The notes: a model not told the origin generated them from the sequence alone. A stretch of 64,000 bases of DNA from Oceanobacillus zhaokaii (GCF_003352005.1 NZ_CP024848.1:1311001-1375000), one strand, 5' to 3'. Numbered from the stretch's first letter, positions 25,784 through 36,405 are shown. Program-made: numbers and translations.

Positions 25784-27388
25784 ATGAACTCAAAAGCAAA
25801 TGTATCTAATGAATTGAGTAAGTTGCTGGAACGCGCGAGAAGAAATACACTTGGAGATATATTGGCAAGGACAAGAGATCGTATGCCTGATAAATTCGCC
25901 TTCGCGTATCAGGAAAAACGGTTAAACTATGAGGAATTGGATGATTTGGTAAATCAAACTGCAAATAAATATCTAATAGATGGTATGAAAAAGGGTGACA
26001 TGATAACTGTAATGTCTAAAAATAGTTTGGATTTTGTTATTGTTGCTTTTGCGCTTGCACGGATTGGGGCAGTGATGATTCCGATAAATTATATGCTGCG
26101 CAAAGAAGATGTGCAGTATATTTTAGAGCATGCCGAGGCTAATGGAATTATTGCATCAGAAGAATCTGCTCCAATACTTGATGAAGCTGCAAGCGGAATG
26201 GAAATTAATTATCGTTATCTGATGGATGTACCGATTAATTATGCTGGGGAACTTTCTGCATGGACAGCCCTTGCTGCTGCACGTAATGGCCAATCGACAG
26301 ATCCAATTGAAGTGGAAATATCTGATGATGATTTGGTACATGTACTTTACACAAGCGGAACGGAATCTAGACCTAAAGGGGTAATGCTGACCCATAAAAG
26401 TATTATAAGTGAATATGTGAGTACAATAATAGATGCAAATATGAATAAGGATGATGTTGCAATTCATGCTTTGCCTCTGTACCATAGCGCCCAGCTTCAT
26501 GTGTTTTTAGGGCCAAGTGTTTACGTTGGGTCGAGTGGAATTATTTTACCTGCAGCAAGTCCTGAACTTATTTTGAAAACGATCGAACAAGAGGGTGCAA
26601 CACAGCTATTCTGTCCGCCAACGGTTTGGATTGCTTTACTGCGGCATCCCGATTTTGATAGACGTAATTTATCGACTTTAAGAAAATGCTATTATGGTGC
26701 AGCGATTATGCCAATGGAAGTTATTAAAGAGCTGAGTGAGCGATTACCAAATGCGAAGTTATGGAATTGTTATGGTCAAACGGAAGTAGCACCGCTCGTT
26801 ACGGTTTTACAGCCAGAAGATCAATTAACCAAATTAGGCTCAGCAGGACAGCCTGTATTAAATGTTCAAACGAAAATATTTGATGACCAGGATAATGAAG
26901 TGCCAAGAGGAGAAATTGGTGAAATTGTCCATCGCACTCCTCACGCAATGAAAGGTTATTTACACGATCCTGAAAAAACAGCAGAAGCTTTTCGCGGAGG
27001 CTGGTTCCATAGTGGTGATTTAGGTGTAATGGATAAAGATGGGTATATTACAATTGTTGACCGGAAAAAGGATATGATAAACACTGGCGGTGTAAATGTA
27101 TCAAGCAGGGAAGTTGAAGAAGTAGTCTATCAAATGGAAGGCGTATCGGAGGTTGCAGTAATCAGCATCCCAGATGCATATTGGATTGAAACTATTGCAG
27201 CAATTATTGTTCTAAAAAATGGATACACATTAATGGAAGAGGATGTCATTGAATTTTGTAAAGTCAAACTCTCAAAATTTAAGATTCCAAAATTGGTTGA
27301 ATTTACAGAAGTACTGCCAAAAAATCCAAGTGGGAAGGTATTGAAACGTTCATTGAGGGACAGATATGAAAATTTTGGGAAACAATAA
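25784..27388 (+). CDS. Long-chain fatty acid/acyl-CoA synthetase (AMP-forming)
   Basis: 534 residues, class I adenylate-forming enzyme. P-loop LYTSGTESRPKGVMLTH near residues 187-203, NCYGQTE, GWFHSGDLGVMDKDGY and the hinge DRKKDMI. The C-terminal catalytic Lys is in NPSGKVLKR. It activates a carboxylic acid to acyl-AMP, then acyl-CoA; fatty acid is likely but chain length is unknown. ATG 25784 is preferred because AAGGAG (25770-25775) is 8 nt upstream. This site adjoins repeat copy 5, so the repeat forms the 5' leader. No beta-oxidation genes are adjacent. Confidence 0.88.
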   Translation: MNSKANVSNELSKLLERARRNTLGDILARTRDRMPDKFAFAYQEKRLNYEELDDLVNQTANKYLIDGMKKGDMITVMSKNSLDFVIVAFALARIGAVMIPINYMLRKEDVQYILEHAEANGIIASEESAPILDEAASGMEINYRYLMDVPINYAGELSAWTALAAARNGQSTDPIEVEISDDDLVHVLYTSGTESRPKGVMLTHKSIISEYVSTIIDANMNKDDVAIHALPLYHSAQLHVFLGPSVYVGSSGIILPAASPELILKTIEQEGATQLFCPPTVWIALLRHPDFDRRNLSTLRKCYYGAAIMPMEVIKELSERLPNAKLWNCYGQTEVAPLVTVLQPEDQLTKLGSAGQPVLNVQTKIFDDQDNEVPRGEIGEIVHRTPHAMKGYLHDPEKTAEAFRGGWFHSGDLGVMDKDGYITIVDRKKDMINTGGVNVSSREVEEVVYQMEGVSEVAVISIPDAYWIETIAAIIVLKNGYTLMEEDVIEFCKVKLSKFKIPKLVEFTEVLPKNPSGKVLKRSLRDRYENFGKQ

Positions 27389-27398
27389 GGTGTTAACT

Positions 27399-27422
27399 GG
27401 GCTGCGAAATAAGCCCTTTTTT
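27399..27422 (+). terminator. Terminator of the acyl-CoA synthetase gene
   Basis: Short stem GGGCT/AGCCC followed by TTTTTT. Confidence 0.75.
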
Positions 27423-27587
27423 GCTTACCTATTACGTCAGCGAATCAAGGTTATTCACTGTCATCGATTTCTATTGTTAGCTTAAATTTTTATTAAAGAA
27501 AGAGAATTAGTATTGAAAATAAGGATATTGTAATGTGATGGAATATAAAGATTAATTTTAGAAACAATAGTAATGGAGGTGTTTGAA

Positions 27588-27728
27588 GTGAGTAGTAAAA
27601 ATAATAACTGGAGCAAAAAACGGTTAAACACAAGTGTGAATCCTCAAGGTTTGTCCGAAGATGAGGTAGACCAAGCGCCAAAATCTCAACTTGAACAGCG
27701 TGCGAAGAAGAAAAATACGAAGATTTAG
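27588..27728 (+). CDS. Small basic hydrophilic protein, 46 residues
   Basis: Short ORF starting at GTG 27588 with GGAGGT 7 nt upstream (27575-27580). The product is polar and lysine-rich, with an acidic centre (LSEDEVDQAPKSQLEQRAKK) and no hydrophobic helix. Size and composition resemble the minor spore-associated or unknown small proteins of Bacillaceae. I cannot assign a family. A promoter for the next RNA begins 42 nt after the stop. Confidence 0.6.
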   Translation: MSSKNNNWSKKRLNTSVNPQGLSEDEVDQAPKSQLEQRAKKKNTKI

Positions 27729-27798
27729 CGATTCAACGAACCATAAATTAATATGGTAAATCATGACTATTGCATTATAAGGGATTAAGGTGTAGTAT

Positions 27799-28038
27799 AT
27801 ATCTACAAGCTACGATGTACGTATTTAATTAAGTTTTAACCTCTAATGATTGGATAGGGAGTTTTACATCGGAATTGGAATGTCGGGCCGCCAAAGTAGC
27901 GGAAGACAGGAAGGTTTCTGCGAACACCCACTTTGCGAAGTGGTGGTTTAAAACTTTTTATTAGCATAATACGGCACCCGTGGCCTGTGCTACATATATA
28001 ATTTAACCAGCTTCTATTTAGAGGCTGGTTTTTTGCTG
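27799..28038 (+). ncRNA. Probable structured RNA of unknown class
   Basis: A non-coding unit with its own promoter and terminator. TTGCAT (27770-27775), 17-bp spacer and TAGTAT (27793-27798) form the promoter. The terminator is AACCAGC...GCTGGTT with TTTTTT at 28013-28034. Inside, AAGGTTT (27911-27917) pairs with AAACTTT (27951-27957) and encloses the tetraloop hairpin CCACTT-TGCG-AAGTGG (27928-27943). GGCCGC (27886-27891) can pair with GTGGCC (27980-27985) around both. No long ORF fits. It does not match the T-box, S-box, purine, TPP, SRP, RNase P or tmRNA patterns I know. A 6S-like RNA cannot be excluded. Confidence 0.6.
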
Positions 28039-28152
28039 TTATTTGGACCTTGGTTAAGGAGCTATAAGTAAACGTTTTAAAAACAGATTACAAATTGCTA
28101 TTATATTTATCCAAAATAGTGAGGTATTATGAAAATATAAAGGAGGGGTAGG

Positions 28153-28521
28153 ATGTATTTTCAATACGAATCAATTGATCATGTACAATTAGCGGCTCCT
28201 GCAGGAAGTGAAGAGAAAGCACGTGAATTTTATAAGGGATTATTAGGCTTTCAAGAATTACAAAAGCCAGAGTCATTACAAAAAAATGGAGGAGTCTGGT
28301 TCCAGGCAGGACAAATTCAACTTCACATTGGCATCGAAGAGCCGTTTAAAGCTGCTAAGAAAGCACATCCGGCATTTCGAGTGATTAATCTAGAAGAAAT
28401 GAAAGCATATTTAAGAACAGAAAATGTTGCTTATACTGAAGATAATAAACTGCCAGGTGCAGAGCGATTTTATATGAACGATCCGTTTGGAAATCGTCTC
28501 GAATTTTTAGAGTGGGAATAG
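28153..28521 (+). CDS. VOC-family (glyoxalase/dioxygenase-like) protein
   Basis: 122 residues, a vicinal oxygen chelate fold of two beta-alpha-beta-beta-beta modules. IDHVQLAAP opens module one (His as metal ligand), IQLHIGIEEPF gives the second ligand region, and FYMNDPFGNRLEFLEW the closing Glu motif. Members range from glyoxalase to resistance proteins and extradiol enzymes; the substrate is not readable. AGGAGG 6-7 nt before ATG. Single gene. Confidence 0.85.
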   Translation: MYFQYESIDHVQLAAPAGSEEKAREFYKGLLGFQELQKPESLQKNGGVWFQAGQIQLHIGIEEPFKAAKKAHPAFRVINLEEMKAYLRTENVAYTEDNKLPGAERFYMNDPFGNRLEFLEWE

Positions 28522-28662
28522 TGCTGGTTATTGCAGCTCTTTGTGCAAGAAGATCCACCGATTCATTTTACTAACGTTATGTGGGGGAGTAAGTGGAATA
28601 ATCATAATCTAAATATTGATGATTTCGTAATTATTTGAATGGTTTTTCATTTAGGCAAGTTA

Positions 28663-28690
28663 TTGAATTTCAATCATTCCATGCTATACT
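28663..28690 (+). promoter_or_regulatory. Promoter of the guanine riboswitch-xpt-pbuX transcript
   Basis: TTGAAT (28663-28668), 16-bp spacer, TATACT (28685-28690), about 27 nt before the aptamer. The gap from 28522 to here shows no other feature. Confidence 0.65.
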
Positions 28691-28716
28691 ATTAACATTC
28701 TAATTGAATAATATTT

Positions 28717-28918
28717 TCATATAATCGCAGGGATATGGCCTGCAAGTTTCTACCGGTTTACCGTAAATAAACCGACTATGAGAAGCAACGTAATGATTGG
28801 ATATATTCTATTATTTTTAGGATAATTCTTTCGTTTTTTATTTCGATTTTAAAGTCTCGAAAACATTGCTCCCCTCATGGTATGAATGGAGAACGTTTTT
28901 GGGACTTTTTTGTTGTCC
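28717..28918 (+). promoter_or_regulatory. Guanine-class purine riboswitch of xpt-pbuX
   Basis: Aptamer at 28717-28781: P1 TCATA/TATGA, TATAATCGCAGGGATATGGCCTG, loop 2-loop 3 kissing arms and ACCGACTATG. The specificity base is C (28776), which pairs with guanine. The terminator uses AAGTC-C-AAAAC / GTTTT-G-GACTT arms at 28852-28910 with a T run, so guanine or xanthine turns the operon off. Confidence 0.94.
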
Positions 28919-28923
28919 CTTAG

Positions 28924-30821
<1,898 letters not shown>

Positions 30822-30831
30822 CATAAACAGC

Positions 30832-30866
30832 AAAAGAGCTCAGATTCATTATTCTGAGCTCTTTTG
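30832..30866 (+). terminator. Terminator of xpt-pbuX
   Basis: AAAAGAGCTCAGA/TCTGAGCTCTTTT 13-bp stem with a short loop; symmetrical. Confidence 0.88.
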
Positions 30867-30889
30867 ATAGATAAGAAAGTTTAAGAAGG

Positions 30890-31008
30890 TACTGAAATAA
30901 ATGAAAATACGCTGATATATTTAGAGAACGTGCTTATACATCGGAGAAAAACACTGATATCTGCAATGCACACGCTGATATCTAATGCATCCACTTCATT
31001 TCAGTGAA
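30890..31008. repeat. Intergenic stretch with three CTGATAT units inside an inverted repeat
   Basis: CTGATAT occurs at 30912-30918, 30954-30960 and 30975-30981. The stretch is bounded by ACTGAAAT near 30890 and ATTTCAGT near 30998. It looks like a decayed REP-type sequence. Confidence 0.4.
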
Positions 31009-31016
31009 GGCTTCCC

Positions 31017-31544
31017 TTAGTAGCTGCTTAAAATATCTTCAAGGGTGTTTAATTCTTCCTTAGATAAACCTATTTTACTTGCTTGCACGTTTTCGCGGAT
31101 GCGTTCTTTTCGTTTACCACCTGGAATTACTGCATCAACACCATCTTGTGCAAGTAACCAAGCTAATGCTAGGTTAGGTAGAGATATTTCTTTTTGAACA
31201 GCAAATTCTTTTAATTTGTCCACTGTTTCAATTGCTTGCTGGAATTGCTCACCTTGGAATAAAGGAAGCAATTGACGCCAATCTTGTGCGTCCAACTTAA
31301 AGTCTTTTGTGAACGAACCACTTAGTAATCCAAATGATAGTGGACCATATGGAATAAAGGAAATATTATTATCAATACTTTTTTCAACTGCTTCTCGTAA
31401 ATATTCCGGACGGTTATCTGTTTTTACAGTACCATCCTCATACCAATGCTGTGCACCCTTTGTTGCAACGACAAATTCATCTCGTTTAAATTCTTTTAAC
31501 ACTTCACCGACTAACTCTTCAGAACGGCCAAGACCGTAAATCAT
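31017..31544 (-). pseudogene. Aldo/keto reductase remnant
   Basis: 175 codons of an aldo/keto reductase that is normally about 310. The reading begins at YGLGRSEELVGE, so the first ~60 residues with the catalytic Asp are gone. A second gap joins YLREAVEKSI straight to DNNISFIPYGPLSFGLL, removing about 90 residues including the usual DLYQIHWP region. The C-terminal part (NLALAWLLAQDGVDAVIPGGK) is intact in frame. An in-frame stop lies just before the apparent start. Not expected to be active. Confidence 0.8.
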
Positions 31545-31769
31545 ACATCAGATGGTGCATCTCTTGTAATGGAAAAAGGAAAAACAGACTTTGTGGCACT
31601 TGGACGAGCGATAGTGGTTGATCCTCATTGGGTTGAAAAAGTTCAACATAATGAAGATGAAATGATTCGTCATCAATTAACAACATCAGACCAACATACA
31701 GCTGTTATACCAACACCTTTATGGGAATTAATTTTAGAGGTAGAGGGATGGTTTCCAGTTGTAAGGTAA
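31545..31769 (+). pseudogene. Old yellow enzyme-type NAD(P)H oxidoreductase remnant
   Basis: About 74 codons of the C-terminus of an OYE/YqjM-like flavin oxidoreductase: DGASLVMEKGKTDFVALGRA, then the DPHW segment. The normal protein is about 340 residues. Similarity starts abruptly at about 31545, exactly where the opposite-strand aldo/keto reductase remnant begins. One deletion therefore seems to have removed the 5' halves of two divergent genes. Confidence 0.75.
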
Positions 31770-31856
31770 GATAACTTTTATTAAGCTATTGTACCTATTC
31801 AGAGATAGTTTTAAATGCTTCGATGATAAGCAATCTAATTGTCCTCAGGTTATGAT

Positions 31857-31893
31857 TGGAAGAGCGTAAAAAAGAGCTCTTCCATTTTTTTAT
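31857..31893 (+). terminator. Terminator downstream of the oxidoreductase remnant
   Basis: GGAAGAGC/GCTCTTCC stem with an A-rich loop followed by ATTTTTTT. Confidence 0.8.
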
Positions 31894-32348
31894 GCAAAAA
31901 TCTTCTTATCCAATAGTAATTCCATCACTAACTCGCCATCAATTACTTCATCTGTCATGGCAAAGCCTGTCTTTTCATAAAATGTTATTGCACCATTATT
32001 TTCAGGTACGACAGATAGACGAATACGTTCACAGTCATCATGCTTAGCCTGCAACTCAATTAATTTCTGCATTGCTTGTCTTCCATAGCCTTTACCTTGA
32101 AATTTCTCACCTATCATAAAACGGGTGATCCAATGTTTATCGACTGAATTGTATTCCAGTGCGGCTAGTCCTACTACTGTATTCTCATCACATATAGCAT
32201 AAGGGATAAGGCTTTTATCTACATATGACTGGGCAATCGTAAAGACATTACTCGCTACAAATGATTTTTGACTTTCGGCAACTTCAAGTTTTATACATTC
32301 GAAAAAATTATCAGTTGCTACAGCTTTAATCTCGATATTGTAAGGCAT
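31890..32348 (-). CDS. GNAT acetyltransferase (BltD/spermine-spermidine acetyltransferase-like)
   Basis: 152 residues. The acetyl-CoA loop FQGKGYGRQAMQKLIELQ lies near residues 84-101, with RLSVVPENNGAITFYEKTGF at the C-terminal GNAT motif. The N-terminal layout (SQKSFVASNVFTIAQSYV) resembles BltD of B. subtilis, a polyamine acetyltransferase. Substrate is inferred by this resemblance only. Single gene with GAGGAAG before ATG 32348. Confidence 0.78.
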   Translation of the reverse strand: MPYNIEIKAVATDNFFECIKLEVAESQKSFVASNVFTIAQSYVDKSLIPYAICDENTVVGLAALEYNSVDKHWITRFMIGEKFQGKGYGRQAMQKLIELQAKHDDCERIRLSVVPENNGAITFYEKTGFAMTDEVIDGELVMELLLDKKIFA

Positions 32349-32388
32349 CCATCTTCCTCATTTCTTTCAATTTATTAGTCGTTATTTA

Positions 32389-32687
32389 GATAAAGTGCGA
32401 ACTAACTTAGGTGAGCAATTGTTCTCTGGCCAGTCCTCCGAAAATACACTTCGCTTTCCGCGGGGGGGCTGGTGAGCCTTCTTGTGCTGACGCACTTCGA
32501 AGTCTCAACTAGGCCCTTCCTCCCGCAGGAGTCTTCTTGTATTTTCTACGCTGGGATTTTGCAATTACTGTCATCTTTCTATCTATGATATAAGACGAGA
32601 GGGCGATTCCTCTATCATGGCCGTTGATCGCGGTAAGCGACTGTCCGCAGTGGAAATCAACGTAGCTCATAGTTCGCACTTTATATC
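32389..32687. mobile_element. MITE-like element, copy B (best ends)
   Basis: 299 bp with near-perfect terminal inverted repeats: GATAAAGTGCGAACTA at the left and TAGTTCGCACTTTATATC at the right. It has the G+C-rich core TTTCCGCGGGGGGGCTGGTGA and CCCGCAGGAGTCTTC, and no coding capacity. It fills most of the 32349-32794 gap. Confidence 0.82.
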
Positions 32688-32794
32688 AACAATTCAATAT
32701 CATACACATACTGATTCGTTTACATTATACAGGTAATTTCGAATGTATGAAATAATAAAATACTATATAAATGGGCATTTAGGGGAGGGGTATT

Positions 32795-33553
32795 GTGAAG
32801 AGGAAAATTATTATCGTTGCAATTGTTTTTATTATTGTATTGTTATTTGTGTTAATTTTTGCAGTAAATTATTTTTACGGAGAAAGTGTAAAGCGAGGGG
32901 TAGAGGTAGAATTATATAGTGGAGATGAGATTGTCGAGGATGTAGCAATTGAGGATCAGATTATCTTAGAAGAGGCGCAGAAGTGGTTCGCTAATCAGGA
33001 TTTGAAAAATATAGAATTAACCTCTAATGATGATTTGCTCTTAAAAGCGAGATTAATAGAAAATAAAAAATCAACAGGCAAAGCGGTTATTCTCGCACAT
33101 GGCTACCGTGAACAAAGTGAAAATATGGGGGACTTTGCCAAATTTTATTATGATCAAGGTTCTTCCGAATGAAGTAAAAGGTATTATTGCAGATAGTGGA
33201 TATACAACGGTAAAAGAGGAATTAAGCCACCAGCTAGAGCATTTATATAATCTTCCATCGTTTCCGTTATTGGATTTAACAAGTCTCTTGACAAAAATTA
33301 GGGCTGGCAATTCTTTCGAGGAGGCGTCAGCGATTGAACAGGTGAAACGTAATAAACAATCTTTATTTATTATTCATGGGGAAGAAGACAAGCTTGTACC
33401 AACTGAAATGGCTCATCAACTTTTTGCAGCTGCTGGAGGGGAAAAGATATTTGGATAGTCCCTAAAGCAGGTCATACAAAAGGATACACAATTGCCACAA
33501 CAGAGTATCAAGCACGATTGTTAAACTTTATCAAGACAACATTACAAGAGTGA
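32795..33553 (+). pseudogene. Alpha/beta hydrolase remnant (paralog of the gene at 43244)
   Basis: The intact N-terminus (membrane anchor, charged region, AVILAHGYREQSENMGDFAKFYYDQG) runs into a deletion plus frameshift near 33158. Reading resumes in another frame at LPNEVKGIIADSGYT. The removed ~70 residues include the GxSxG nucleophile elbow present in the paralog. A second frameshift near 33453 separates GGEKI from WIVPKAGHTKGY; the original end is probably TGA at 33551. With the catalytic Ser lost and two frame breaks it is non-functional. Similar layout and length argue it once duplicated from the same family as 43244-44206. Confidence 0.85.
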
Positions 33554-33556
33554 CGA

Positions 33557-34513
33557 TCACTTATCACCTGATACTCGCTGAACTGCAGGTACAGTTTTAC
33601 GATTTCCTGCTGCAGAGGCAATACTATGCAGTAGCATCCCTACGGTCACTAGTCCTATACCAGCGAAAGAAAGCAGACTTGGAAGTGGCGCACTTAATAA
33701 AAGTATTTCGCCGATCAATGCAAACACAACCTCTCCGGATTGGGTTGCTTCCACTCCTGCAAGTTTTTGCGGACTGTTCTGAACGATTTCTGTAGCATAA
33801 AAAAATAGTGCAGTTGCAATGATTCCGGATGAAATGGCGACAACAAATGTTTGAATCAGTTGATTTTCACTAGGCAATCCGTGGGCATTCATAGCAAAGA
33901 TGGAAATTAATATCCAAAATGGCATAGAAGCAATTGTCATCCCAAGAATTCGCTGGAATGTATTTAATTCACCACCAACCAATGCCATCATTTTACGATT
34001 GCCTAGTGGGTAGGCAAATGCAGAAATAATTAACGGAACAACACAAAGTATTATATTTATTAATGGGACAGATGATGCGTGTTCGAACTGCATGATAAAT
34101 ACACCTGCGAGAATGATTAACGAAATAAAAATACTTTGCATCGGAATGGCTTGCTTCTTCATTTTATTTAGAAATGGTACGAGTAATGAACCAGCGATGA
34201 TTGTAATTTGAAAGGTTGCAGCAACGAGCCAACCAGGTCCATAAATGGATGCTAGTGTAAGTGGTGCGTAGAATAATCCGAAACCAATAGTACTCCAAAT
34301 AAGCCAAGGGACTGGCTGTTTTTTCATATGTAAAATGACTGGCTTTACGTTTTGTTGATAGCCAACGATAATAAAGAGTATAGGCAGCATAAAAATATAG
34401 CGCAGTGAGGCACTCCACGCCCAACTACCACCTTCCAATTCCATCGAACGGTTCAAAACAAACGTGACGGAAAAGAATAACGCGCCCAAAACACCAATAA
34501 CTATTGCTTTCAT
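33557..34513 (-). CDS. Drug/metabolite transporter superfamily permease (EmrE-like, 10 helices)
   Basis: 318 residues, about ten hydrophobic helices in two repeats, beginning VIGVLGALFFSVTFVLNRSMEL and including the GG(S/E)-W-WSASLRY segment of the multidrug resistance efflux family. Substrate unknown. An AGGGGTGTAGAGG ribosome region precedes ATG 34513. It converges on the hydrolase remnant with only 3 nt between stops. The 250-nt gap after its start holds no recognisable element. Confidence 0.82.
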   Translation of the reverse strand: MKAIVIGVLGALFFSVTFVLNRSMELEGGSWAWSASLRYIFMLPILFIIVGYQQNVKPVILHMKKQPVPWLIWSTIGFGLFYAPLTLASIYGPGWLVAATFQITIIAGSLLVPFLNKMKKQAIPMQSIFISLIILAGVFIMQFEHASSVPLINIILCVVPLIISAFAYPLGNRKMMALVGGELNTFQRILGMTIASMPFWILISIFAMNAHGLPSENQLIQTFVVAISSGIIATALFFYATEIVQNSPQKLAGVEATQSGEVVFALIGEILLLSAPLPSLLSFAGIGLVTVGMLLHSIASAAGNRKTVPAVQRVSGDK

Positions 34514-34767
34514 CCTCTACACCCCTGATTATGGAAACATATATTATAATAGTTTTGTAATCCTAATATACATTATTATTCAATGCAAGCATATTAATTG
34601 TTAAAAACTTTATTTGAAATAAGGGTATAGTGAATGTAGAACAACTCCATTTTCGCAAAAAATGCAGGATTTTCGTGATTTATGAAGAATATATTAGTTA
34701 AAGTAATCGCTTTATAATCAAGAGAAGAGGTAATATTGATTTTCATTAAATAAGGAAGTGTTCAAGT

Positions 34768-35208
34768 ATGGAAACTTTACCAAATTGGTTCTGGATTATT
34801 TACTATATCTTTCTATTTTTCTCATTAGTAACAGGCTTGATAGGATTGGTTAGACAATGGCTAAGTACGCTTTCCGCTTTTACTATTTCCCTATCGTTAC
34901 TTGCGCCATTAGTTAGTTTTGTCTATTCAATCCAACGATCAAGCGGCGTAACGGAGCTTGAATATTTAATTGCACAATTGAAAACAGGGGATTTGTGGGC
35001 AATATTTATTACTGTCATCTTTTTATATTTAATTGCTTGGAATCTATTTCTATTAACTTATCTTATTATCAAATTGAGCCGAATCCCATCAGTTAAGGAA
35101 AAGCTATTGATGGCGAAGAGAAAACTATTAGAGCTTCTGAAAAAGCTTCAATCTAATCGGCAAGATGAGGAAAGTAAATCTGAAGGTGTAAAAAGTGAAA
35201 GTAAGTAA
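34768..35208 (+). CDS. Small membrane protein with charged C-terminal tail, unknown function
   Basis: 146 residues. Three membrane helices (about 8-28, 34-52 and 72-102) are followed by a cytoplasmic lysine-rich tail with coiled-coil character (KEKLLMAKRKLLELLKKLQ) and an acidic end. GGAAG precedes the ATG. The next gene begins 26 nt later, suggesting co-transcription with the YdcF-like gene. Family not recognised. Confidence 0.7.
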   Translation: METLPNWFWIIYYIFLFFSLVTGLIGLVRQWLSTLSAFTISLSLLAPLVSFVYSIQRSSGVTELEYLIAQLKTGDLWAIFITVIFLYLIAWNLFLLTYLIIKLSRIPSVKEKLLMAKRKLLELLKKLQSNRQDEESKSEGVKSESK

Positions 35209-35234
35209 AATGTATGAGTAAATAGAGGTGTGAA

Positions 35235-35849
35235 ATGAAAATTTCAGAAATGGAAGCGGAAAAGTTAACGGATGAGCAGAAGACAGCATTACTATATAAA
35301 AATATAGAAGATGATCAGGAAAAAGGAGATTGTATCTTTGTTCTAGGAAGCAGCAAAGCAGTTGAGTACCGATTGCCAAGAGCAATTCAGCTGTATAAGG
35401 AAGGACGGGCAAAGAAGCTCTTGTTTTCCGGTGGAGTTTCCTGGGAAGATGGTGGTTTAACAGAGGCAGAACTTCTGCGAGATAAAGCACTAGAGTTAGG
35501 AGTTCCAGAAGAAGATATTATAATCGAAAATAACTCGAGGCATACGAAAGAAAATGTCCTTGCATCTTTGTTAGTTCTTGACCGAGCATTGGAGCTTCAT
35601 AACATAAATAGATTGCTAGTAGTAACGACTACTTATCATATTCGCAGAACCCATCTGACACTTAAAACCTATATGCCAAATTGGATAAAGTATTCTTTAT
35701 GTGCGGTGAATGATCGAACGACAAGAGAAGATAATTGGTTCGAAACCCCGTATGGCAGGGAACGAGTGGAAAAGGAAACTAGTAAAATTATCCACTACGT
35801 AAAATTAGGCAGTTTGATTGATGAAGAGATAGAGCTGCCTAAAATCTAA
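35235..35849 (+). CDS. YdcF/SanA-like protein (DUF218)
   Basis: 204 residues. DUF218 hallmarks are FVLGSSKAVEYRLPRAIQLY, LLFSGG, ELGVPEEDIIIENNSRHTKENV and LVVTTTYHIRRTHLTLKTY. Members include ElyC and SanA, linked to envelope polysaccharide metabolism, and YdcF, which binds SAM. This copy lacks membrane helices, so it is cytoplasmic like YdcF. It has an AGAGGTG ribosome site. No function beyond family is supported. Confidence 0.82.
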   Translation: MKISEMEAEKLTDEQKTALLYKNIEDDQEKGDCIFVLGSSKAVEYRLPRAIQLYKEGRAKKLLFSGGVSWEDGGLTEAELLRDKALELGVPEEDIIIENNSRHTKENVLASLLVLDRALELHNINRLLVVTTTYHIRRTHLTLKTYMPNWIKYSLCAVNDRTTREDNWFETPYGRERVEKETSKIIHYVKLGSLIDEEIELPKI

Positions 35850-35875
35850 AGGATTCATTTGGGAGATATTAATAA

Positions 35876-36352
35876 ATGGATAAAACAAAAAAGTATCAAT
35901 TTACTGCAGAAATTAAGTCACATGACAATATGGATGCGGCGTATATTGAATTCCCATTCATTGTAGAGGAAGCTTTTGGTACAAAAGGGCAGGTAAAAGT
36001 GAAAGCTTATTTTAATAGATATGAATACAGAGGGTCATTAGTTAATATGGGGCTTGATTATCATTGCATTGGTATTACGAAAAATATCAGAAAGGCAATT
36101 AATCGACAGGCTGGGGACACAATTCAAGTAGAATTACAACAGGATTTGGAGCCGCGAATAGTTTTAATTCCTGATGACCTAAATGATGTATTACATGAAA
36201 ATCCATCTGCAAAAAAGTTTTTTGAGTCACTTTCTTATTCAAATCAAAATCAATATGTTCAATGGATCATTAACGCTAAAAAATTAGAAACACGTAAAAA
36301 CAGATTACAGCGAACAGTTGAGAATTTGATTAATGGGAAAAAGAGACCTTAG
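35876..36352 (+). CDS. DUF1905/YdeI (OmdA)-like protein
   Basis: 158 residues in two parts. Residues about 6-95 form a DUF1905 beta barrel (FTAEIKSHDNMDAAYIEFPF, GQVKVKAYFNRYEYRGSL, GDTIQVELQQDLEPR). Residues about 100-150 are the YdeI/OmdA bacteriocin-resistance-type tail (FESLSYSNQNQYVQWIINAKKLETRKNRL). The cellular role of the family is poorly known. It lies 26 nt after the YdcF-like gene. Confidence 0.82.
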   Translation: MDKTKKYQFTAEIKSHDNMDAAYIEFPFIVEEAFGTKGQVKVKAYFNRYEYRGSLVNMGLDYHCIGITKNIRKAINRQAGDTIQVELQQDLEPRIVLIPDDLNDVLHENPSAKKFFESLSYSNQNQYVQWIINAKKLETRKNRLQRTVENLINGKKRP

Positions 36353-36405
36353 ATTTCAATCGATGTGATTGGAATTTAAATCAAGAATAAAATGTTAATA
36401 ACGGA

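Noticed and set aside
27799..28038. SRP RNA, tmRNA or RNase P RNA
   Set aside because: Signature sequences of these RNAs that I know are absent; 6S RNA could not be confirmed or excluded.
31309..31539. Antisense frames over the aldo/keto reductase remnant and many other genes
   Set aside because: They mirror the codon pattern of real genes on the opposite strand and have no start signals.
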